Positions 47,971 to 57,289 of a stretch of DNA of 64,000 bases are shown one piece after another. The stretch comes from Ectocarpus siliculosus (Eukaryota; Sar; Phaeophyceae; Ectocarpales; Ectocarpaceae): positions 101,512 through 165,511 of the forward strand of contig FN648299.1 of NCBI GenBank assembly GCA_000310025.1, read 5' to 3'. Position 1 is the first letter of the stretch; each line of letters starts with the position of its first letter. A model generated the notes under the pieces. The model made no database searches, was not told the origin of the DNA, and worked only from the letters and a program-made list of their open reading frames with translations. The translations under genes and the position numbers were made by a program.

Positions 47971-48761
47971 GAGCAGTGGCCAAAATCGGGTACACCTGGT
48001 CCAAACACGGCCATAATAATCGGGTACCGCTACAAGACGCCGCTGGGAGCCACCGCATGACACCATCTGAAAGGCCGACGCCCACTCCTACCTCCTACCC
48101 GACCTTGACCGTCTCTCCACCGGGTGCACCTGATCTTGGCTACTCGCCCCGGAGGGGTACATACCCGGTTTTTCTTTCCCCCCGAAAATGGTTGGACTGC
48201 TGTTCGACCAAAACCCATGCACACACAACAATCACAATTCGGACGCACACCGGCCCCGTTTGACACCAAGTGAGAAAGTAGTCGGAGGGAGAGAATATAG
48301 ACTAGACAATACGAGTTGTCTATTTTTTAGATGAGTCCCGTGTATGTCGCATCTCGTGAGGGAGGTATTCATCCAGCTCTGCTTCTCGATCATTTGCACA
48401 GACCGCCTGCCGTTTCCCCCAAGGGAGACTTCCACCCCCGGTGGGGGGTCTGCCTCCGCCCGCCGGGCCGTCAGAACGTCCGAATTCGAGGGCAGGGCGT
48501 TGCTGACGTGTGTACTTGTGTGCATGGGTTTTGGTCGACCAGCCCAGCATTTTCGTGTAGGGGAGAGAAAAACCGGGTACTCCTCCGGGGGGTGAGTAGC
48601 CAAGATGGGGTGCACCCGGTGGAAAGACGGTCAGGGTCGGGTAAGGGCGGGCGTCGGCCAACCAGATGGTGGCATGCATGCGGTCGCTCCCAGCAGCATC
48701 TTGTAGGGGTACCGATTATGGCCGTGTTTGGACCGGGTGTACCCGATTTTGGCCACTGCTC
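47971..48761. mobile_element. Fold-back element with ~290-bp inverted arms
   Basis: The left arm 47971-48257 begins GAGCAGTGGCCAAAATCGGG. The right arm 48463-48761 ends CCCGATTTTGGCCACTGCTC. The arms are imperfect complements throughout (CCATGCACAC, ACCCGGTTTTTCT, CACCGGGTGCACC, GGCCGACGCCC and so on), enclosing a ~205-bp core. No clear target duplication was seen. A single-stranded copy would form a long hairpin. Open frames inside are symmetrical by-products of the arms. Confidence 0.85.
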
Positions 48762-49259
48762 TTTTTTATCTCTGTTTCGTTTTTCACACCAAGGGTACAA
48801 GAGTTATCCCGCACACTTAGGTACCACCCCCCCCCCCCCGAGAAGGGGCCAAAAAAAACATTTCTTATTTTCCATGTTTGTTCCTTGCAAGTATGCCTTC
48901 AATGGTGCAACTCAAACCTGTTTAACCTGTCGTACACAGATGAAACACAGCAGCAAAGTGTGAAACTATAGACTGATGTGCCTTACAGCCGGTGCTAACG
49001 TGTTAATGGAGAAGCCACCACACGACATCGTCGAATCAAGTTTCAGTGACTCTCAAAGCCCGGAGTAGCATCACTCCTCGACGGAACCCGCGGTAGACTG
49101 TACGTAGGTCATGTCGGAGCTCGCAAGTAGCTGGGAGTGTTCCAATCGCCTACCGTTCCGCCTATTCTGACATTCATTTTCGAACGCACAGCTTACTACA
49201 GTACACCAACCAACACACGAACGCCGTTTCGGGGTGAGTTTAGCGGCGTCGAGCGTACG

Positions 49260-49520
49260 TCCGGCCCCTCTTCTTCCTTCCTTCCTCCTCCTCCTCCTCC
49301 TCCTCCTCCACCTCTTCATTCTCCCTTTTTCCTCCTCCTATAACTCNNNNNNNNNNNNNNNNNNNNNNNNNNNNNNNNNNNNNNNNNNNNNNNNNNNNNN
49401 NNNNNNNNNNNNNNNNNNNNNNNNNNNNNNNNNNNNNNNNNNNNNNCTCCTCCTCCTCCTCCTCCTCCTCCTCCTCCTCATCTCCTCCTCCTCCTCCTCA
49501 TCTCCCCGTCCTCCTCGTCT
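49260..49520. repeat. CTC microsatellite interrupted by assembly gap
   Basis: CCT/CTC triplets flank both sides of the gap (49287-49346 and 49447-49505). The array is therefore longer than shown and its true length unknown. Confidence 0.95.
49347..49446. other. Assembly gap (100 N)
   Basis: Exactly 100 consecutive N, the conventional placeholder for a gap of unknown size. It lies within the CTC microsatellite. Confidence 1.
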
Positions 49521-49552
49521 TCTCCCCCTTACCCCGACCCCTACCCCCCTCC

Positions 49553-49646
49553 CAGAAAGGCTCGCATCCGCCGATATTCGAACCCCTGACCCTGACCACT
49601 AGAAGGCTTTCGAGGATACCAACTAGAATACCGCGGCGACCGGCAT
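49553..49646 (-). mobile_element. tRNA-derived SINE head, minus strand
   Basis: The reverse complement begins ATGCCGGTCGCCGCGGTATT and contains TAGTTGGTATCCTCGAAAGC, TTCTAGTGGTCAGGGTCAGG and the B-box GGTTCGAATATC, then GCGAGCCTTTCT. It aligns with 52689-52780. The 3' body runs into the CTC microsatellite and gap, so the copy is truncated or its tail is unassembled. Confidence 0.8.
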
Positions 49647-49649
49647 TCT

Positions 49650-50400
49650 AGAAGCTTCCACGTTCTCCTCCCAAATACAGCAGGATAACCCAAGACAGGA
49701 GCCTCTCCCCTACCCCCCACCCCCACGCCACGCCCATCAAACACGAAAATAAAACACGTAACTGACCAGCCCCGCCCCACCCCATACATAACAGCCACAA
49801 TAACCCACGCATGTGTCAGCGCGTGGAAGGCGTACAATCTTTTCAGCCTGCGTTGGTCACGTTGCGCGTCGTGCTTAGACTATGCTTTGGTCATTCTTGA
49901 AGCATTTAGGGATAAAACGACAGTCGTCATCCGTAGTCTCCTCACGTTTACATGTACGATATGCCAAGAGAGATGGCTGCCACACGAACATGTCTGTTGG
50001 CGGATACCGCCAGTACAAGCTGCAGGTTGAGGCCAGGACATACTAACGTTTTTCCCGATTCCCGCAAATACAACGCACGAGACAGAGAGGGTATCGGGGG
50101 AAATCTGTTCAGGGGCGGACACGTCCCACGCAGCATAATGCAAACACAAAGCATACGCGCAGATGGCCAAAACAACTAACGGTCTACAGTAGTCTACTCG
50201 TATTTACGAGTTTTCGTTCTTCGTGGTTTCGTGGCACTAGCCAAGAGGAGGGAGAGAGGGAAGGATAGATAGGGCCCTTCGATCTACGCTCGATGAGGTT
50301 CCGACGTTCAAGCTTTAGCCGCCGCCGCCATAGCTCACCCCCGACCCCCCGCGCACCGCCGCCCGCACGCCCGGTTGTTCATCCTCCGCGTTGTTTCCAC
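49650..50400. other. Spacer before second SET gene
   Basis: No gene recognised. The right third (from about 50290) is the left edge of segmental-duplication copy 2 and probably the SET gene 3' UTR. Confidence 0.4.
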
Positions 50401-51406
50401 ACAGCGTTGCAAGTCTCTTTATACAATGTTGTGTTCCTCAGCCCACATTTTCACGGCGCCGGTAAGGGACGGGGACCTCGTCGCACCCCCGTTGATATAC
50501 TCCTTCTGCTCGACCCGAGAAAGGTTTGAAAAGCCGGACACCAAGCCTCTGCATCTGACCGCGCCGCACTGGCACTCGAAGGGACACGACATGTCGATCT
50601 CCATGGCATTATAGTCGATCGTCAGCAATTCGTTCGGCTGGATTCGGGGCGCCCTGACCGTCACACGCAGGTACGGTTGTTCCTGCGGGTTGCAGAAGGT
50701 GTTTTATTGCATGCGCGCGGCGGTCATTGCTGCATTACTTTTCGAGGGTCGAGAACTTTAGGATTTCTATAACGCCTTTTCTGATCCCAATCGGGTTTGG
50801 ATTTGCCGATGACCTCCATCCAACCCATTCGTCCTGAGTAGTGCGGGGGAATTTAAGAACAATGTATCACGCGTACGTCTCCGTGAGATGCCACGTCGGG
50901 TGTTGGCATCTTGTTCTCATCCTGTCACCGAGATACACGGGCGGGAACGACGTCCCGCGGGGACATGGCCCGCCAGCCAGATGCGTTTCGAAATGAAGAT
51001 TCCGTGTAGAAGCCTCTCCTGCCAAACATCTCGTACCCTCACCGACCTATGTATGTTGGATATCTATCAGCGATGCGCCTATATGCTGTTCCATGCTTGG
51101 CTATAGCCATGGGCTGACATTGAACACAAGGGTGGGAAAGGGTGCACGTGTGAGTTCGACGTGTCTGGGATGCTTACTCACCGCCGCGTCCACCACCTCC
51201 AGCTGACAGTTGGGCTCGCATGAATGATTCAGGAATACGAGGTCACACCTGGCCTCCAGGTGTCGCCCTTTGCTGACCTGCACGCTGTGCCGCGTGCTCA
51301 CGCCCGTGACAAAGCCTTCCACTCGAGCGAAGATCGCCCGGTTCGCCTCCAGCACGCGTGCCGCGACGAGGAACTTCTCCGTCCCGTCCTCTACTACGGT
51401 GAAATC

Positions 51407-51440
<34 letters not shown>

Positions 51441-52675
51441 TTGCTGCTTCTGCTGCTGCTGCTGTTGCTGCTGCTGCTGAAGCCCACGGGGAACAGGGCT
51501 AACGCGTTGCCCTTGCCGCCTATTCCGCCGCCCCTCCCGCGGCTGACCAAGACTGCCGCATCGCCAGCAACGTACTCGTCGTTCGGGCCGGCAAGCGAAG
51601 AGAGCCAAGCACCCCGATACGTGCTCCAGGCCGGGCTTGAAGATGTCACGGTCGCTTTGGGAGCAATCGACGCGCCGGCAACCCTAGTCGACGGCGGTGG
51701 TCCTCCGTGCTCCTCTCCTCCCGGCCGAGTAGCGAGGTCGTCCGTGAAGAGAAGACGGTGTCGAGAGGATGGCAGTGCCCTGATCAGGGAGCCGCTGGCT
51801 TGCCACCCGGTGCCGCATCGTCGGGCCAAAGTGGGGGTGTGCATCGCTATCCCCGCTACCCACCTTGTCAAGCTGTCGCGCTTATTGCAACCTGCAGTCG
51901 TAGAATCCGTCCGTGGAAGCAGCGTGAGCCGCTGGGGGGAAAGGCTAGCCCTGCACCATACACGAGAACGCAAGCATGGGGGGCGCGCTAAGGGGACGTC
52001 CATAGTTCAAGCTGTCTACGACAACGCGCGTCAAACAGAACCGACCTCGACCCAAAACTGAGCGTGCGCGCCGGAAAAGTGACAAGAGGGGTGAAGAGAG
52101 CAAAAGGTGTACAGCGCAAAGGGATCACTTAAGTCGCTCTCTCCCGCAACGAAGCACCACACCCATATTAGTACCCATGTATGTATGAGCACACACTATG
52201 TAGCTGAATCGTTTGACTCTTTGTAGACCACGCCGAAGCACTGCTCGCCCCAGTTATGCCTCGCAAACTTCTGGCAGTTGGGATGGGTGTTTGAATCGTG
52301 ACGCAGTCACACGAACTGCGATTTTCGCTCACGCTACGCCCAAGCCAAGTGTGTGGCAACCGAGTGACAGGTGTGTACACACCCGTCAAGTCCACGGTCG
52401 ACGAGGGCGCTGCAAAAACTGTCCCTTCTCGCGCCAAAGGTTCAGGTTAGCACTATTTACATGAAGCACATGCCCGGGGTACCATCTTCACAACTTCGAA
52501 TAATTCCAACCGAATAACACGATTCTTGGGCTTTGTATGCGTTTCGTACGTGGAAACGATTGCAAGTTTCTACCCGCCCAAGGAGGACACAGAACGATCC
52601 CGAAACAAATAAGTATCAAACGTCGGGTCGAGGCTCAATTACTTCTTTCGTCGCCACCGTCGAGCACCTATGAAT
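50290..52675. repeat. Segmental duplication, copy 2
   Basis: Direct copy of 34400-36940, offset about 15.8 kb. The right edge coincides with the insertion point of the SINE at 52690. Confidence 0.85.
50419..51844 (-). CDS. SET-domain protein, paralogue 2
   Basis: Exons 51844-51182 and 50682-50419, joined in phase 0 exactly as in paralogue 1 (GCGGCG|GTGAGT). Product 308 residues. N-terminus [20 protein letters not shown]. Compared with paralogue 1 it has an extra stretch ([20 protein letters not shown]) and a longer Ser/Asn/Arg run from an expanded GCT/GTT microsatellite (51408-51480). The SET signature [27 protein letters not shown] and the Cys cluster [14 protein letters not shown] are intact. 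Differences from paralogue 1 in the SET part are few, so a recent duplication with coding constraint is likely. The frame is open upstream to 52003, but the Met used is the one shared by both copies. Methyl-acceptor unknown; organelle targeting is inferred from the Arg-rich N-terminus. Confidence 0.8.
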
Positions 52676-52689
52676 AAAAAGAACGTAAT

Positions 52690-53006
52690 GCCGGTCGCCC
52701 CGGTGGTCTAGTTGGTATCCTCGAAACCTTCTAGAGGTCAGGTCATGGGTTCGTATCCCGGCGTAAGCGAGCTTTTCTTGCAAAGTGAGTTTTTCTCTCG
52801 CTTCCGCTCCTGGCCTAGTGGATAGCGCTAGTTCGATGTTACACAGAGGGAAGAGAGTGCTGAACTCTTCTCGCACCAAACATCGAAGGCAAAGTACCGC
52901 AGGAGGGAAGGGTAGAGAGGGGCTCTGCTGTGTGACCACGGGTTGGAGTAAACGGCACTATTATAGCGCTGTGAGAGCTGATTTGAAGTTAAGACAAAAA
53001 AAAAAA
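52690..53006 (+). mobile_element. SINE with two tRNA-like A boxes and poly-A tail
   Basis: The head CCGGTCGCCCCGGTGGTCTA contains an A box (TGGTCTAGTTGG) and 45-50 bp later a B box (GGTTCGTATCC), the internal RNA polymerase III promoter of tRNA genes. A second A-box-like TGGCCTAGTGG follows at 52812. Then comes a body (GGCAAAGTACCGCAGGAGGG ... GCTGATTTGAAGTTAAGAC) and a run of about 11 A at 52996-53006. This is the most complete copy in the window. The 5' part resembles a tRNA but has no credible full cloverleaf, so it is not called as a tRNA gene. Confidence 0.8.
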
Positions 53007-53707
53007 TGCAGGATCCACCGCACTTCGTTCACACCCTCTGTTCAACTTTTCGTGAAATTATTAGCCTCTTTTCTTGACAGAGCGTGGTGTGCCTAAACTG
53101 CGGCCCGTTGTGCACGCAGATCCTGGAACACAATATATCGTAGTACTTATTCCTCTTGCTTCGAAGCAGGCGGTAGTGAGCGTGTCTCCATTGGGAGATT
53201 GTGGCAACCTACATTTTTTGATATCGTGTTCAAGCTTCCATGGAAGTCAACATGGGTTTCCAGGAAGTTGTACAGGTATTGGTCTCCACAGAAAGTTGTA
53301 CAGCTATGGGACTTCCATTGAAGCTATATTGAGGGTTTTGGTTTATTTCTGGCGCCAGCTGCCATGACGCTTCCATGGAAGCTTGTATACATACAACCTT
53401 CATACAAGCTTCCATGGAAGTGATGATGGGCTTCCACATAAGTCGGGGGTAAAGAACGCTGTTGTCTTTCGTGCACAAAATCGCAAAGACCTTTCACCAG
53501 AACTTCCGAAGTCAAACTCGACTAATAGCGCAACCATGTCGATGCCACTTCGACGCAAGTAATTTCACTTCCTAACCGTTCAAGCTGCCATGAAATTTAA
53601 ACTCAACCAGCGCATAAACGCCGATGCGACTCTCATGGAAGAAATATTGTTGCTTTCATGGAAGCTAGGTACTTTTGTGGGACATTGGGGGCGTTTTCCT
53701 AGCATAC

Positions 53708-53990
53708 CGTTCGTCCCGGTGATCTACCAAGTGATCCATTTCGTCAACCTACTTGTAGTATATGAGAGCTCGATTCTCTCTCAGAAGCAAAAAAATACAG
53801 TATCTGCACGTTGCAGTGGGAAACTATTGATTCGTGGGTGTGTGCCGACTTCGATTTCACTGAAGGCGAAGGGAAGGTAGAATATTTCTCGCGATGAACC
53901 GAAGGCAAGCACCGCAGGAGGAAAAGTGGGGCAATAAAACAAGAAAATACGAGAAATAATGTCTCCGACCTTCCTCCTTTGTGAACCCGA
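53708..53990 (+). mobile_element. Diverged SINE-like repeat
   Basis: Starts TTCGTCCCGGTGATCTACCA, a degenerate relative of the SINE head. It has a B-box-like GAGCTCGATTCTC and a body GGCAAGCACCGCAGGAGGA shared with 36966-37170. An A-rich stretch (AATAAAACAAGAAAATA) lies within the 3' part. Probably an older subfamily. Confidence 0.5.
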
Positions 53991-54817
53991 CTGATGCGCC
54001 AAACTTATCAACCGAAACATGTGTAGAGTGACGCCAGAATAGACGAACTACACCCCTCCGGAGTAGGAGCACCAATCAAAGGTTTCATCGTGGGGCGACA
54101 AAAGATGAATAAAAAAGCAGGCAGCAGGACCAGCCCACAGCTGGCTGCCAGCTGCCAGCTGTGACGTTTCCCAAGCCCGAGCAGCTCACACAGTCGTGTT
54201 TTGGACTCGAAGAGCAAAGCGAACCTCAACGAACCCAAAAAATATATATCCTATCTGCGTACGGTCGTATTTACGTATTTACTAGTGCTGATTTCATTCG
54301 AAGACTAAACATGTTGCCCAAGGGTACACGAAGACGAGTGAAAAAATACCTATTTACGAAAAGAGGTATTTTCAATCAGCGGTGTCGAATTCATTTCTTT
54401 AGAGCAAAGTTATACCATGATAGATGGCAGCGTGCCACGGCTGCTTCCCCAGTTGATAGTAATCCAGCTAATAAATAGTTCGAATGCCGTGGCTTGGCAC
54501 GATGGCGTCACGAACGGGGATAGAAAGGTACTACAGAGTACTGCTTGCTGTGTGCTGCTGAAGACTCTCAGATTCTCCCTCGGTACGATGCGGCGTCACG
54601 ACCGCCTCGATAGATAGACAGATGTGCTACATACAGTCTAATGCGTACTTGGCACGAATACTGCTGCCGCTGATAATGATGGTGGTTTTTCGGTGGTGCG
54701 CACGAATTATCGATCCCCCCAATATGATAACTGAGTAGCAGTTCTTTCCACTCTCAACATCGGCTTGGTTCTCACTATCAGATACAGCTTGATACAAGGC
54801 CCCACTCAAAAGCACTG
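53991..54817. other. Interval without a recognised gene
   Basis: Mixed-composition sequence with a short CAGCTGGCTGCCAGCTGCCAG palindrome-like cluster at 54140-54160. No coding signal with splice support. Confidence 0.4.
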
Positions 54818-55735
54818 CTGTTGATGGATACTGAGTATCCAGCCTTGTGATACTGAGTATCCAGCCATACGTCAGGGTCGTTCGATGCTGGGTGACATGA
54901 ATAATATCATTGTTGTTGGGTGGATACAACGTATGGAGCCTTGTAATACCGTAGGTTGCATATCACACCCCCTGGACCGATTATCGAAGCTGGATTTCTC
55001 GGCAAGAAAAGCAGCGCCGGTGCCGAAAACGACGGCATCGGACCCGTCTTGCCGAGAGCTTTCCGAAAACATATCCTTTGATTTCGGCATTCTCTTTGTC
55101 GTCGAGCAATCGACTTTTGAAAATCGATCCAGGGGGTGTGATATCTTACGTAACCAACGGTACTGGGACCAAAGCTAGTCACGTGATACTGAGTGTGATC
55201 CCATGTGATGCTGAATACTGAGCGTGAAGCCATGCAATACTGAATATGAAACCATGTGATGCTGAGAATCAGGCCGTCTGACAACGAGTATCAAGCCTTG
55301 CGATACTGAGAGTGGAAGTAAATGATACTACTGCGTATCAGGGAGGGCGGGCTGATACTGATCCGTAAACATGGCAGGATTGATACTGAGAATAAAATCA
55401 TGTGATACTGAGGATCAAGCCATCTGACAATGAGTACGAAGCCATGCGGTGCGGAGCATCGAGCCATGTGACACTGAGAGTGGAAGGAAATGGTACTGCG
55501 TATCAGGGAGAGGGCGCAAACACGGCGGTTGGTTTGTTGCTGGGTATGAAGTCATGTGATACTGAGCATCAAGTCATGTGACACTGAGTACCAAGCAACT
55601 GTAGATACAGCGATGAAAGGAAACGATCATGAGTATCAGGGTGGGAGGGCTGAAAACATTGTTGGTTTGATATTGAGTATCAAAAACATCTTAACTTGAT
55701 GCTGAGAGTGAAGTGAGTCATGTGATATTAAGAAA
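54818..55735. repeat. Minisatellite with higher-order structure
   Basis: Dozens of diverged units around TGATACTGAGTATCAAGCCA (about 22 bp) cover the region on both sides of a MITE. On the right the units are grouped. A marker GAGAGTGGAAG.AAATGATAC followed by TGCGTATCAGGGAG recurs at about 55307 and 55483, and a weaker version (AAAGGAAACGATCATGAGTA) at about 55613. This implies a higher-order period of roughly 130-175 bp. Non-coding. Confidence 0.85.
54953..55155. mobile_element. MITE A (~200 bp)
   Basis: The ends GGTTGCATATCACACCCCCT (54953) and GGGGGTGTGATATCTTACG (55135) are imperfect inverted repeats of about 30 bp including CCTGGACCGATTATC/GAAAATCGATCCAGG. The interior shares GAGAGCTTTCCGAAAA with MITE B. 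It interrupts the minisatellite. Confidence 0.7.
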
Positions 55736-57190
55736 CAAGGCTGCAGCCAGAATCTCCCTAACATGGTGAGTCCTTTCGCCATAATCACCACCGTTAGTAA
55801 CGATTTACACGGTACGAGGGCTTCGTGTTAAAAAATGCTTCATTGCAATCACCGCAAGCGTTTGATGGAACCGAGCACCACCTGTTCTTCTCGGGAAAGT
55901 TGCTGTCGGTCAGACACTACCAGCTGAAACTGTCGGGCTCTTGTTCGCATTGCTACAACGGCTGCCCATCCACAAGCAAAGCGTTCTTCCTACTAACAAC
56001 ATTAGCAGCATATTTGGGGAATTCCGTGATAGACTCCAGTTTGTAGACTTGTGGCTGCTACCGTGTGCATACCATTGCTGGTTGTTGGGGCATGGAAGTA
56101 TCATGTCGCATTTGGTGCGTCTAGATAAACGTTTTCCGAAACTTGCACACACTTGGAGCGCAGAATCGAGTGGCCGAAAACACACACTCGCTTGTTGGGC
56201 ACAGACAGCCTCTGTGAGTTCACGTTATGCCTCTCACACATGTTGGCTGATGATATGTTTTTATCGCCTTTGAAAGAAACACACTCTCCCCCCGTCCTCT
56301 ACCCGCAATGTCCGTTAACCACAGGAACCCTGCATCACTGCAACTGCCGAACTGATCGATGAGAGGATGACTTTGTTCTCTCCACCCTAGTAGCCCGGCC
56401 CTCCCCCCTCCGCGCTAAGAAGACCTGCGGTCCCTTGCTTTGGCGTCCTGCAGAAGGCAGCGGCGGCGAGCGGCAATGGAGAGGCTGCCCTCTCCCTTGC
56501 CAAAGACAGGATACACTGATTGTATTGAGCCGCGGAGCGGCGAAGACGCGACCGTTCTTTTCCCTCCGTCCCAGTAGGGAAAAAACAGGCTCCCAGGAGG
56601 GAAAAACAGGCTCTAGACATCGGCCTGTTCCCAATGCGATGCAGGGGGGCCAAACTTGATTTCCCAGGGGTCCTAAACAACCCTCCTTTCGACCAAAGCA
56701 AGAGTAAGGCCTATAGGGCACCGATCGACGATATTTTGGCTTCTGCGGAGGAAGAAAAAAAGGGAATTCTTCGTCACACCGGTTGGGTCGTGCTCCGACA
56801 ACAGAGGGCCGTGCTACACAGGCATTTGGGCCCAAAATTCGTAGGAGACTAGGGACCCCAACCCTTGGGGTTGCCTAGGAGGCGGAACACAATCTATCGG
56901 AGATCGATCCACGCATGCATACGAACGAAACCAGCTTTAAGACAGAGGTGACACGCAGCTATGCCTCGCACATCCACAGAAACACACTCACACCCGCCGT
57001 TGCCCAGTCTCTTCCCCATATGAAAAGCATGGCAGTGATAGCAAATCTGGCGCCCCCTCTCTGGCTACACAAACACCGACGTGGTGCCGGCTCTCTGGCT
57101 GCACAACACAATCTCCCTCACTACTGACAGTTTTGATAAACTGCCCATGGGTCACTCATGGCCCACGAACTGCCCACGAACTGCCTACCG
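55736..57190. other. Interval without a recognised gene
   Basis: Several frames of 70-166 codons are open (55941-56273 plus, 56335-56835 minus), but none has a recognised domain or splice support. The minus frame 56335-56835 lies in a GC-rich block with GGGAAAAACAGGCTC direct repeats (56577-56612). Confidence 0.35.
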
Positions 57191-57198
57191 TGGGCACT

Positions 57199-57289
57199 TC
57201 AACCTAGAACTCGCCACCGGCATATCAACCTAAAACTTAGCTATCGGCACACCAACCTAGAACTTAGCCACCGAGCGCCAACCTAGCAC
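57199..57289. repeat. Short minisatellite, ~27-bp unit, about 3.5 copies
   Basis: Repeats of CAACCTAGAACTTAGCCACCG with variants (AACTCGCCACCGGCATAT, AAAACTTAGCTATCGGCACAC). Immediately left are GCCCACGAACT duplications. Confidence 0.8.

Noticed and set aside
52690-52770. Genuine tRNA gene
   Set aside because: A and B boxes are present, but pairing for a full cloverleaf is not convincing. A second copy at 49553 and the poly-A-tailed body point to a SINE.
56335-56835. 166-codon minus-strand frame
   Set aside because: Open on both strands, contains internal direct repeats, no domain and no splice signals.
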